Shown: positions 23,122 through 30,521, counted from the stretch's first letter. The stretch is 32,934 bases of DNA from SHLQ01 sp047638715 (GCA_047638715.1 JBLIMK010000034.1:1-32934); one strand, 5' to 3'. Translations and numbers: made by a program. The notes: generated from the letters alone by a model not told the origin.

Positions 23122-24227
23122 CAAAAACTCCTACATCCGGCGATCACTCGGCTGACCTCGTCGTCGGTGAGATCGGGTCGAATGGGTAGCGATAGAACAG
23201 CGCGTGCGAGTTCAGCCGAGTTTGGGCAGTGGTCGTTCGAATCGAAGAGCGGCAGTTCGTCGAGCGACTCGGGGTAATAAACCTTGGAGGCCACCCACTG
23301 CTCGGAAAGGTGCGCGGCAAGGCGATCGCGGTCGCTGTGACGGATCGTGAAGGCGGACCAGGAGTGACCTGGTGTGGGACTCGGAAGCTCGAGGTCGGTG
23401 ATGCCGGCTAGTTCCGAGAGGTACCGGTTCGCGATTTCGGCTCGGCGTTCAAGGAACCCCGGAAGGCGCTGAAGCTGGCAACGTCCAATCGCTGCACCGA
23501 TGTCGGTCATTCTCAGGTTGGTCCCGAACTCGCGGAACTCATAGTTGCCGTCCATCCCGTGGTTGCGGATGCGTCGAAGTCGTTTGGCGAGCAGGTCGTC
23601 GTCTGTCGCGACGATGCCGCCTTCGCCCGTTGTCATGCTCTTCGTTGGGTAGAACGAGAAGGTGGCGGTGCCGCTGCCGCCGACCATGTGGTTCGTGCCT
23701 CTGGTGCCATGTGACTGAGCGGCGTCCTCGAGTATTGCGATGTTGCCGGGCAGGGTCGCGCGAAGTGCGTCCACCTGTGCCGGCGCGCCGTAAAGGTGGA
23801 CCGGCACGACGAGTCGCGTCAATTCGGTGAGTCGACTGACCACGCTGGCTCGGTCGAGGCAGAATGTTACGGGGTCGACGTCGGCAAAACGTACGATTGC
23901 GCCCCGGCGTGCGACGGTCGCTGCGGTTGCGATGAAGGTGAACGCTGGGACGATTACTTCGTCCCCGGGTCCAATGTCGTGGGCGTCGAGGACGACCTCG
24001 AGTGCAGCGGTCCCCGAGTTGACAGCGACCGCGTTCCGCGCGCCGACGAAGAGAGCGAATTCTTTCTCGAATGCGGCTACCTCAGGGCCCTGGGCCAACA
24101 TGCCGCTTTCGAGTACCCGCTGGACAGCGGCTCGCTCGGCGTCACCAATGTCGGGCTTTGCGAAGATAACTGGAAGCGGTTCAGCGGTTGCCACACCGGT
24201 GTTCGATGTGTTGGCGGTGGGGTGCAC
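23121..24227 (-). CDS. DegT/DnrJ/EryC1/StrS-family PLP sugar aminotransferase
   Basis: A 368-residue fold-type I aminotransferase of nucleotide sugars. Landmarks are NSGTAALEVVLDAHDIGPGDEVIVPAFTF for PLP phosphate binding, the cofactor Asp in ILEDAAQSHGT, the Schiff-base Lys196 in SFYPTKSMTTGEGG, and RRIRNHGMDGNYEFREFGTNLRMTDIGAAIG near the active-site entrance. With the adjoining dehydrogenase it probably converts a 3-keto UDP-sugar to the 3-amino form using glutamate (GnnB/WbpE-like), which is inference from pairing and family. The GTG start has AGAAGG six bases upstream, a good ribosome binding site. A gap of 59 bases separates it from the preceding GT4 gene. Confidence 0.91.
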   Translation of the reverse strand: MHPTANTSNTGVATAEPLPVIFAKPDIGDAERAAVQRVLESGMLAQGPEVAAFEKEFALFVGARNAVAVNSGTAALEVVLDAHDIGPGDEVIVPAFTFIATAATVARRGAIVRFADVDPVTFCLDRASVVSRLTELTRLVVPVHLYGAPAQVDALRATLPGNIAILEDAAQSHGTRGTNHMVGGSGTATFSFYPTKSMTTGEGGIVATDDDLLAKRLRRIRNHGMDGNYEFREFGTNLRMTDIGAAIGRCQLQRLPGFLERRAEIANRYLSELAGITDLELPSPTPGHSWSAFTIRHSDRDRLAAHLSEQWVASKVYYPESLDELPLFDSNDHCPNSAELARAVLSLPIRPDLTDDEVSRVIAGCRSF

Positions 24228-24286
24228 GGCGGCCTTCTCTGCTGCGGGATGGGGGGAGTGTCATCCGAACGCGAACGGTCGACTCC

Positions 24287-25357
24287 TCATCGGTCCAATC
24301 GGATGGAAGATGAGCCGATGATGTGTTCCTGTACGACATCGGCCCATGCCTCGGCAGAGAAGTTTTCGCGGACGGCTCGTTGGGCATCGAGCCCGAGCTG
24401 CTCGGCTGCGATGGGGTCCAACAGAAGTGAATCGATTGCCTTGCGCAGCTCCGCTGGTTTCGTGACGGCGTGAGCGGGGAATTTGGGGCCGAGGCCCTTC
24501 AGGGTCGCGGGAGTCGCGATCTGTGGGAGTCCATGGGCAGCGGCTTCGAGCACCTTGTTCTGGATGCCAACCACTGACGTCAATGGCGCGACCGCTATTC
24601 GGGCCCGTTCAGCGAGCGATGCTGTGCTTTCAAAGTTGGTCTCGAGGGTCCAGCCGTTGGTCTCGCAAAGCGCCTTGACGGCCGACCCCGGCTGCCGGCC
24701 AGCGACCAACGTGTTGAGTCCGGCGGTGTCCGCTTTGGCGAGGAACTCAAGCGCCTCGATGTTCGGTGGGTAGTCGAGTGATCCGAAGAAGACGAGGTCG
24801 AAGAGTCGTTCTCCCCAGGGTGTTGTTGGCGCCGGCGTTTCGTCGACGATGTTCGGGATCCAGGTTGCGTCCAGCGCCGCGGCGCAGGACTTGCCGGCTG
24901 CGACTCGAATCACTTCGCAACCCTGTGCCGGTCTGCGCTCGAAGCGGCGGTGGGTCGCCCCGAGCAGTTTGAAGAGGGGGCGAGTGTGTGCGGGTGCGCT
25001 CGCGGCACGTTGTTCGTACGACCGGCTGAGTTCGTCGACGAAGTCGAGCACAACGGTCGCATCCGTCACGACATTTGGGCTGTACACCCGAGCTGTTTGG
25101 AGCACGAGAAGGTCGGGGGCCTCGGCGTGGAGAATGTTATTGAGCGTGACGACATCGAGGAGTGCTACTTCTGGCACGCCAGTCCCAGATATGACCTGTC
25201 GAGCGGTACGAAGGACGGAAGAGACGCTGGGCGTGTCGAGGCTGAGTCGATGCTCGATGACGTCGCAATCCACGTGGCGGAGGAGGGATCGCCATGTTTT
25301 GGCTCGCCGTTCTGAGCCGCCGGTGTCGCGCGGGTTGAGCACGAGGAGGGCCTTCAT
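24287..25357 (-). CDS. Glycosyltransferase, GT4/group 1-like
   Basis: About 356 residues. MKALLVLNPRDTGGSERRAKTW begins the N-terminal Rossmann domain. The C-terminal domain carries LFDLVFFGSLDYPPNIEALEFL, then LVAGRQPGSAVKALC and IAVAPLTSVVGIQNKVLEAAAHGLPQIAT, a GT4 nucleotide-sugar site in which IQNKVLEAAAHGLP replaces the more common E-x-x-G-x-x-x-x-E-A-x-A pattern. This suits a GT-B enzyme of surface glycan assembly. The ATG at 25357 overlaps the stop of the preceding GT2 gene (ATGA). The frame is open to 25600, but that stretch lies inside the other gene and lacks family similarity. Confidence 0.85.
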   Translation of the reverse strand: MKALLVLNPRDTGGSERRAKTWRSLLRHVDCDVIEHRLSLDTPSVSSVLRTARQVISGTGVPEVALLDVVTLNNILHAEAPDLLVLQTARVYSPNVVTDATVVLDFVDELSRSYEQRAASAPAHTRPLFKLLGATHRRFERRPAQGCEVIRVAAGKSCAAALDATWIPNIVDETPAPTTPWGERLFDLVFFGSLDYPPNIEALEFLAKADTAGLNTLVAGRQPGSAVKALCETNGWTLETNFESTASLAERARIAVAPLTSVVGIQNKVLEAAAHGLPQIATPATLKGLGPKFPAHAVTKPAELRKAIDSLLLDPIAAEQLGLDAQRAVRENFSAEAWADVVQEHIIGSSSIRLDR

Positions 25358-26196
25358 CGCGCTGGCTCCAAACCGATCGAGCGGGCGCGCACGGCCCAAC
25401 GAAGTCGGGTTATCGCCGACACAATGCCCCATCGCCATCCGGACTTCGCTCGAGCAAACAGTGCAGCCGACCGAAGCCGTTCGGTCGTGGCGATGTCTCG
25501 ACCCGACGCTGTGTCTGCGCTGCCGCCGACGTAGTGAATGGCGCTGGCCTCGGCCGTCTGAATGATTGAGGTGTCGAATGCAGCGCCGAGGCGCTGGCAC
25601 AGGTCGGCGTCCTCGAAGTAGAGGAAGAACTGCGGGCTAAACCCGTCGATATATCGGAACCGGGCGACGTCGAGTGACAGAACAGCGCCGCTGACCCAGT
25701 GGGTTTCGGCGGTATGAGATTCGACCGAGCCGTCATCGCTGCTCGTGGGGCTGGTCGATGTCTTGGCGATGAGTGCTCTGCGCCGTGATCCGAGGGGGGC
25801 GAGCCGGCCAAGTCGAAGCGCCGTTGCGAGAAAGGTGTATGGGGTGTAGTGAGGAAAGACGACCGGGGCCTCGACGCCGTGAGCATCGCTTAGACGAAGC
25901 GTTCGGATCTCTTTGCATGCACCTTCGGACAGGAATGCCCAATGTTCCGGATCGAGCCGGGTGTCGGGGTTACAGAGGATCACACGCTCGGTGTCGACCT
26001 GCTTCATGGCAACGTTGATCGCTCTGCCGAACCCAAGATTGGCTCGGGGGAAGATGTGTTGGATGTTTGGGTGATCGATCGTGGAGGTATCGAGTGAGCC
26101 GTCGTTGTGAACGATGATGATTTTTGCGTCAGCGGGAATCCAGGACGCGTCGAGCGTCTGGTTCCCGAAAACTACGTAGATGACCGATGCGTCCAC
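25354..26196 (-). CDS. Glycosyltransferase family 2 (rhamnosyltransferase-like)
   Basis: A 280-residue GT2 enzyme of the WbbL/rhamnosyltransferase type. It shows VIYVVFGNQ at the N-terminus, IIIVHNDGSLD, FPRANLGFGRAINVAMKQVDTERVILCNPDTRLDPEHW with the metal-binding DTR segment, WVSGAVLSLDVARFRYIDGFSPQFFLYFEDADLCQRLG with the acceptor ED pair, and an AIHYVGGSA histidine motif. It is the first gene of the minus-strand polysaccharide run. It starts with GTG behind a GGAG sequence. It is divergent from the Amt-like gene, and its C-terminus is coupled to the GT4 gene. Confidence 0.88.
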   Translation of the reverse strand: MDASVIYVVFGNQTLDASWIPADAKIIIVHNDGSLDTSTIDHPNIQHIFPRANLGFGRAINVAMKQVDTERVILCNPDTRLDPEHWAFLSEGACKEIRTLRLSDAHGVEAPVVFPHYTPYTFLATALRLGRLAPLGSRRRALIAKTSTSPTSSDDGSVESHTAETHWVSGAVLSLDVARFRYIDGFSPQFFLYFEDADLCQRLGAAFDTSIIQTAEASAIHYVGGSADTASGRDIATTERLRSAALFARAKSGWRWGIVSAITRLRWAVRARSIGLEPAR

Positions 26197-26261
26197 TCCG
26201 CTCCGTCGGCATCCAACGGCTCCGCGTTAAGCGTGTTGGCGTTGGCATTGAGGGCGGGGCG

Positions 26262-27362
26262 ATGGTCAACTTCACGAGCGTGTCCGATGACGTCGATCTT
26301 TTGTGGGCCCTCGTCGCAGGGGTGATGATCGTTGGTACAACGGTCGCATTGGTCGCTGTCATCGAAGGTATGACGCGTCGGCGAACGGTGAGTACCGGCG
26401 CAGCTCGCTACATCGCTGCTGTCGCCGGAGCGGTACTCGGCTCGGTCGCGATCTCTTCTACGGGTTCGTTCGGTGAGGTGTCGCCCCGCGAACAGTGGCT
26501 CGAAATTGCCGCATCGGCGCTGGTCGGCATGATCATCGTGGCAGGCATAGCAGAACGGTCTACGTTCACTGGCCATCTCGTGGTCGGCGTCGTGGCTGGC
26601 GCCGTGGTGCGGCCATTCATGTTCTTCGGCGCAAGACCCGGTGGAATTCTCGACTCGATCGAGGTCGGCGATGGCAGGTTCTTCGACGCGGGCGCGGCCG
26701 GGGTGTTCAGTGTCGCTGGTTGGATGGCCTTGGTCGGACTGATGGTGATTGGACCTCGGCGTGGTCGTTTCGGGGCCGAGGGTCGACCGCGAGCAATTCC
26801 GGGGAAGTCCTCCTCAGCCGCGATCGGCGGCGCGATCGGGATCGGTGTGGGTTCGATTGGGTTGGCAGCGTTTCCAGAACCTGTCTGGAGCAGCGAACTT
26901 TTCGATGCGGCGATCGGTGTGCAGGTGGCGGGGGCCGTCGGCGCTGTCGTTGGCGCTGCGGTTGCTCTGCGTTTCGACGGCGTCGTGCAGCCATCGACGG
27001 TAATTCGTGGCTTGCTGGCTGGCGTTGTTTCTGCCGCGGGTGCACCGCTGGAGCTTTCCTTGTGGCTGGCGATCGTTGTGGGCGTAGTGGGAGCCGCGGC
27101 CGCGTTGCTAGCTGTCGAGCGCCTCGATCGAGCTAAGATCGATGATCCCGTGGGCGTCGTCGGCGTTTTTGGTGTCGCTGGTATCTGGGGGACGCTCGCT
27201 GTTGGTTTGACCGAGGCGGAACAATTCGTCGCGCAGCTCGTGGGCTCGATAATCATCGCTGCGGGGTCGATCGTCGTGGCTGGGGTTGTGTTTGGTGTGC
27301 TCAGGATCCTGCGAGTCTTGCGAGTTTCAGCCGACATCGAGATCGTTGGACTCGATCGCTGA
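26262..27362 (+). CDS. Degenerate Amt-fold membrane protein (ammonium-transporter homologue lacking the twin histidines)
   Basis: About 366 residues from the ATG at 26262, with around eleven hydrophobic spans. Amt-family landmarks occur in order: DLLWALVAGVMIVGTTVALVAVIEGMTRRR matches the first span and the FxGGMxRxK turn; VAGIAERSTFTGHL matches GAFAERMKF; DAGAAGVFSVAGWMALVGLMVIGPRRGRF matches DFAGGxVVHxxAG...LGPRxGR; and KIDDPVGVVGVFGVAGIWGTLAVGL matches DDPxxxxxVHGxxGIxGxxxxG. Both pore histidines are replaced, the first by Ser near residue 150 and the second by Phe near 303. Ordinary ammonium conduction is therefore doubtful. Start: GTG/ATG options upstream would overlap the divergent GT2 gene, and GAGGG precedes the chosen ATG. 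Confidence 0.8.
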   Translation: MVNFTSVSDDVDLLWALVAGVMIVGTTVALVAVIEGMTRRRTVSTGAARYIAAVAGAVLGSVAISSTGSFGEVSPREQWLEIAASALVGMIIVAGIAERSTFTGHLVVGVVAGAVVRPFMFFGARPGGILDSIEVGDGRFFDAGAAGVFSVAGWMALVGLMVIGPRRGRFGAEGRPRAIPGKSSSAAIGGAIGIGVGSIGLAAFPEPVWSSELFDAAIGVQVAGAVGAVVGAAVALRFDGVVQPSTVIRGLLAGVVSAAGAPLELSLWLAIVVGVVGAAAALLAVERLDRAKIDDPVGVVGVFGVAGIWGTLAVGLTEAEQFVAQLVGSIIIAAGSIVVAGVVFGVLRILRVLRVSADIEIVGLDR

Positions 27363-27416
27363 CCGTGCCCAAGGAGCAAAGAGCGGCGGCTGAGTTAACG
27401 TTCACATGAGGATATT

Positions 27417-28391
27417 GTGATCAACAACACGTTTGTTTGGGACAGCCACTGCGGATTTGAAATGACGCCGCGTGCGCCGATCGCTCCGCTGCTTGAGCCT
27501 TGGCAGCAGGCTGGCGTGGACTACTTTTCAATCAACGTCTATTACGACCCGCATCCCTGGACGCGCTGCATTGAGAATATCGCAGCGCTGCGGCGGCGGA
27601 TACCGCTGGAAGCGCCATGGTGTCAGGTTGTGTCGAGCGTTGCAGAGGTTGATGCGGCACACGCGAACGGCAAAGCGGCCGTCACCTTTGATATTGAAGG
27701 GATGAATGCGCTCGATGGGCGCATTGATTTGGTGCAGACGTATTACGAGTTAGGTGTGCGGCAGATGTTGTTTGCCTACAACAGGAATAATCTGGCTGGC
27801 GGTGGCTGTCATGACGAAGATGTGGGGTTGACCGATTTCGGCCGAAACGTCATCGACGAAATGAACCGCGTCGGCATGATCGTCGATTGTTCCCATACGG
27901 GCTACAAAACGAGCATGGACGCGATGGAGCGATCAACCGCCCCCGTCGTTTTCTCCCACTCCAACGCGCTTGCCCTCGTCGACCACGGGCGCAATATTTG
28001 CGATGAGCAAATCAAGGCCTGCGCCGCCACGGGTGGCGTTGTTGGTATCAATGGTCTCAATCTGTTTTTAGGCGACGAAAGTGAACCGCAACCTGCCACC
28101 GTTGCGCGTCATGTTGCCTACATGGTCGAGTTGATTGGGGTACAACACGTGGGCATCACGCTCGACTACGACCCCGATGTATACGACTACAGCGATCCCG
28201 ATCTTTTAGGTGATGACAATCCAACGTACTGGCCACCAGATGCGGGATACGACCGGTCGATGCAGTCCCTCAGCGTCGCCAAGATTCCAGAGACGTGCGA
28301 CGAGTTGCTAAAACTCGGCTTCACCCAGAGCGACTTAGCCGCCATCTTGAGCGGCAACTTTCGACGCTTGGCTGAGCAAGTCTGGAAATGA
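27417..28391 (+). CDS. Membrane-dipeptidase-family protein (peptidase M19)
   Basis: A 324-residue metal-dependent amidohydrolase-fold protein. M19 zinc ligands and neighbours are visible: WDSHCGFEM at the N-terminus, Glu in FDIEGMNALDG, His in VDCSHTGYKTSMDAM, His in VVFSHSNALALVDHGRN and Asp in VGITLDYDPD. The usual N-terminal HxD metal motif reads HCG here, so its Asp is absent, probably a subfamily trait. The family hydrolyses dipeptides and related amides, and the substrate here is unknown. GTG start with GAGGA five bases upstream. Four TTA leucine codons and AT-richer third positions (for example the stretch near 27740-27830) are unlike its neighbours, which hints at recent transfer. Confidence 0.85.
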   Translation: MINNTFVWDSHCGFEMTPRAPIAPLLEPWQQAGVDYFSINVYYDPHPWTRCIENIAALRRRIPLEAPWCQVVSSVAEVDAAHANGKAAVTFDIEGMNALDGRIDLVQTYYELGVRQMLFAYNRNNLAGGGCHDEDVGLTDFGRNVIDEMNRVGMIVDCSHTGYKTSMDAMERSTAPVVFSHSNALALVDHGRNICDEQIKACAATGGVVGINGLNLFLGDESEPQPATVARHVAYMVELIGVQHVGITLDYDPDVYDYSDPDLLGDDNPTYWPPDAGYDRSMQSLSVAKIPETCDELLKLGFTQSDLAAILSGNFRRLAEQVWK

Positions 28392-28456
28392 TCGCCAAGC
28401 GCATCGTCTGATCGCGGTTCTTTCGGGAACCTAGGGTTGCCCCCGGAGGACATTCC

Positions 28457-29026
28457 ATGGACATGGCCGCAGAAACATTCATCCGACCTGAGGCCGATCG
28501 AAACAACGATGTTGTCGCGAGCTTGGCCGTGACGTTGGACGGCTACGTCTGTCGACTCGACGGTGCCGTCGATTATCTCGACAAATACCCACTCGAAGGC
28601 TTCGACTTTGCAGCTTGGGCGGATCGAATCGGCGCCCTCGTCATGGGTCGCACGTCGTATGTGCAGACGGTCGGGTGGGGATGGACGTGGGGAGATCGCC
28701 CGACACTCGTCCTTACCAACGCCACGGATCTTCCTGTGCCTGAAGGCGCGAACGTGACCTTCAAGGCCGCACCCACAGCGAGTGCGATCGCCGAGTTCTC
28801 GAAACAAACGGAGAAACGCCTTTGGGTGTTCGGAGGCGGTGAAGTGGTTACTGCCGCCCTCGCCGGCGGTGTGGTCGACACACTCGACATCACGGTCGTC
28901 CCCGAAGCGATCGGATCCGGAATTCCGCTCTTCAGCGACGCTTTCAGCGGCCCGATGCGCGTGCTGGAGGCAATACCGTTCGACAACGGCGCCCTACGGA
29001 TCGTCTACGACGTCTCGGGGAGCTGA
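28457..29026 (+). CDS. Dihydrofolate reductase-family protein (RibD C-terminal domain)
   Basis: A 189-residue single-domain protein with the DHFR/RibD-C fold. VVASLAVTLDGYVCRLDGAVDYL is the N-terminal strand and turn. ALVMGRTSYVQTVGWGW is the cofactor-side G-R-x-T/S-Y motif. PTLVLTNATDLPVPEGANVTF and RLWVFGGGEVVTAALAGGVVDTLDITVVPEAIGSGIPLF give the NADPH-binding glycine run and the family's C-terminal signature. Such stand-alone proteins are common in actinobacteria. They are NADPH-dependent reductases of unclear substrate, and nothing here ties this one to riboflavin synthesis. GGAGG seven bases before the ATG is a strong ribosome binding site. A TAGGGT sequence at 28432-28437 could be the -10 box. 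Confidence 0.86.
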   Translation: MDMAAETFIRPEADRNNDVVASLAVTLDGYVCRLDGAVDYLDKYPLEGFDFAAWADRIGALVMGRTSYVQTVGWGWTWGDRPTLVLTNATDLPVPEGANVTFKAAPTASAIAEFSKQTEKRLWVFGGGEVVTAALAGGVVDTLDITVVPEAIGSGIPLFSDAFSGPMRVLEAIPFDNGALRIVYDVSGS

Positions 29027-29131
29027 ACATCGTGAATCGAGATCAGGGTCTCGGCGGTTGAGCTTTAACAGGATGCTGGCCATCCCGATGAAGCTTGGGT
29101 TCGAAGTCGAGACCGAGAAAAGGACTTCCTG

Positions 29132-29911
29132 ATGATCAAACGACTCTTCGCCCTCGTGATCGTGACGGCGCTCGCCGCTTCAGCGTGCGGTAGCGACGCT
29201 ACGGAGACTGCCGACGCGACCTCGGAGACGACCTCTGGAGAGATGGACGTCAGCGAGGAGTCCTCCACCACCAACTCCCCGAGCACGACGGAGGTCGATC
29301 AGGATTTTTCGGGTGACGACAGCGGCGATTTCTGCAAAATGGTTCGTGAGTTCGAGGAGAACGACCTGTTCGACAACTTCGGTCCGTCGATCGGTCCGGA
29401 ATTCTTCGAGGAGGTAGAAGCTCTTTACGGCGAAGTGATTTCGATTGCGCCGACCGAAATTCGACCCGACTTCGAGGCCTCGCTCGAAGGAATTCGCGAG
29501 ATGGGTGCTCTTTTCGCGAAGTACGAGTACAACTTCCTCGACGAGAACCTGGGGGCCGAGATGGACGTCCTGAGCACGAGCACACTCGATGCGCCGGGCG
29601 AACGAATCGAGGCGTATCTCGAAGAGGTGTGCGGAATCGAGGATGAGCCCGAGGTCGACACCCCAGGTGCTCTCGACGGTCTGCTTCCTGAGGGACTCGA
29701 TCCAGCTGACCTCGAGGGCCTCGAGATTGATCCCGATCTTGCGCAGTCGATCTTCGACGGTCTTGGAATTGACCAAGAGCTCGCAGTCTGCCTCGAGGAG
29801 GAGCTCGGCTCGGAATTCGATATCGACTCGGCCGGTGCGGATCCATCGTTCCTGACCAAAGAGATCTGTGGCACGACGATCCTTGAGATCATCTCGGGTA
29901 TCGGCCAGTGA
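29132..29911 (+). CDS. Acidic secreted lipoprotein of unknown function
   Basis: A 259-residue protein with a lipoprotein signal MIKRLFALVIVTALAASAC, so Cys19 would be lipid-modified. A Ser/Thr/Glu-rich linker of about 45 residues follows, then a strongly acidic domain rich in Asp and Glu. Four cysteines (FCKMV, EVCGI, AVCLE, EICGT) could form two disulfides outside the cell. The middle holds loosely repeated Leu/Gly/Asp phrases (ALDGLLPEGLDPADLEGLEIDPDL). No family was recognised. AAAGGA seven bases before the ATG is a clear ribosome binding site. The gene ends two bases before a duplicated hairpin block that could terminate it. Confidence 0.75.
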   Translation: MIKRLFALVIVTALAASACGSDATETADATSETTSGEMDVSEESSTTNSPSTTEVDQDFSGDDSGDFCKMVREFEENDLFDNFGPSIGPEFFEEVEALYGEVISIAPTEIRPDFEASLEGIREMGALFAKYEYNFLDENLGAEMDVLSTSTLDAPGERIEAYLEEVCGIEDEPEVDTPGALDGLLPEGLDPADLEGLEIDPDLAQSIFDGLGIDQELAVCLEEELGSEFDIDSAGADPSFLTKEICGTTILEIISGIGQ

Positions 29912-29913
29912 CT

Positions 29914-29995
29914 GTCGGCGTCCCGACAAAAGTAGGCCTTCGGCCATGCGGTTGGTCGGCGTCCCGACAAAAGTAGGCCTTCGGCCATGCGGTTG
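29914..29995. repeat. Tandem 41-base repeat (two copies) with hairpins, between a lipoprotein gene and tRNA-Pro
   Basis: Two identical 41-base units lie at 29914-29954 and 29955-29995. Each holds a GTCGG-CGTC-CCGAC hairpin and a GGCC-TTC-GGCC hairpin. On the minus strand the second hairpin (GGCCGAAGGCC) is followed by TACTTTT, as expected for a tRNA terminator. The block therefore probably terminates tRNA-Pro on one strand and perhaps the lipoprotein mRNA on the other. A third, partial repeat start runs into the tRNA acceptor stem. Confidence 0.8.
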
Positions 29996-30069
29996 TCGGG
30001 TAGGGGAGATTTGAACTCCCGACCTCCTCGTCCCGAACGAGGCGCGCTACCAAGCTGCGCTACTACCCG
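29996..30069 (-). tRNA. tRNA-Pro (CGG anticodon)
   Basis: The 74-base cloverleaf folds fully. The acceptor arms CGGGTAG and CTACCCG pair over seven bases with discriminator A. The D arm is GCGC/GCGC with an AGCTTGGTA loop. The anticodon arm CCTCG-TTCGGGA-CGAGG gives anticodon CGG, reading the Pro codon CCG. The T arm is GGGAG-TTCAAAT-CTCCC. The 3' CCA is not encoded. It lies 31 bases downstream of the response-regulator stop codon on the same strand. Confidence 0.96.
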
Positions 30070-30081
30070 TATTGCCCGCGA

Positions 30082-30087
30082 AGTATA
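30082..30087 (-). promoter_or_regulatory. -10 box of the tRNA-Pro promoter
   Basis: TATACT on the minus strand ends 12 bases before the tRNA 5' end, giving a leader of about six bases. It is the best -10 match in the window. Its -35 region would overlap the last codons of the response regulator gene. Confidence 0.6.
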
Positions 30088-30100
30088 GAGCGGTCGGTAG

Positions 30101-30466
30101 CTAGGCCGGAAGCAGACCGTTCGCTACACGGCGCAACGCGAGTGGGTTCAGCGGCTTCGTGACCCACGCATCGGCGTCGGACTGGGTGGCCAAGAACTCA
30201 TCGGCTTCGCGATCGAGGAGTAGCAGCACCGGGACCTCTGGAAGGCGACCAGCGCGAGCTTCTTGTTTGATGAGAATGGAGGTCGCGACGCCACCCATGT
30301 TGCCGATCTGCAGGTCGAGAATGACGAGCTCCGGATCGACTTCGCTGACTGCGTCTGCAACGTGTGCACCCTCGCGAACACGGTGAACATCGTGGGTTCC
30401 GCCGAGTGCGGCGGCGATGTCGTCGAAGAGCCAATCGGCGTCGGTGGCAAGCAATACGTTAGTCAC
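30101..30466 (-). CDS. Single-domain response regulator (REC)
   Basis: A 121-residue stand-alone receiver domain. Asp9/Asp11 in LLATDADW form the acidic pair, Asp51 in LVILDLQIGNMGG is the phosphorylation site, and Lys104 in WVTKPLNP is the conserved Lys. The usual Ser/Thr of the signalling switch is replaced (VLLLLDREAD, with Asp85 near that place), so the activation mechanism may be altered. No output domain or adjacent histidine kinase is present. The GTG start has TACCAT seven bases upstream and no ribosome binding site. It is divergent from the STAS gene, so a shared signalling role is possible but not shown. Confidence 0.86.
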   Translation of the reverse strand: MTNVLLATDADWLFDDIAAALGGTHDVHRVREGAHVADAVSEVDPELVILDLQIGNMGGVATSILIKQEARAGRLPEVPVLLLLDREADEFLATQSDADAWVTKPLNPLALRRVANGLLPA

Positions 30467-30473
30467 GTGCCAA

Positions 30474-30479
30474 ATGGTA
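30474..30479 (-). promoter_or_regulatory. -10 box of a leaderless promoter for the response regulator
   Basis: TACCAT on the minus strand is followed by seven bases (TTGGCAC) and the GTG at 30466. Confidence 0.5.
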
Positions 30480-30515
30480 TCGGAACCTCACTGTGCTGTG
30501 CTCACGAGCCTCCGC

Positions 30516-30521
30516 TAACCT
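30516..30521 (+). promoter_or_regulatory. Possible -10 box for the STAS gene
   Basis: TAACCT lies 66 bases before the GTG of the STAS gene. If used, it would give a leader of about 60 bases containing the palindrome at 30547 and a ribosome binding site, in contrast with the leaderless genes nearby. Confidence 0.3.

Noticed and set aside
25358..25600. N-terminal extension of the GT4 gene
   Set aside because: It lies within the coupled GT2 gene in another frame. The ATG at 25357 forms a standard ATGA overlap and begins the Rossmann fold.
29914..30069. Integration (att) site at tRNA-Pro
   Set aside because: No integrase gene is near, and the repeats do not copy the tRNA 3' end beyond a few bases. 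A doubled terminator explains the block better.
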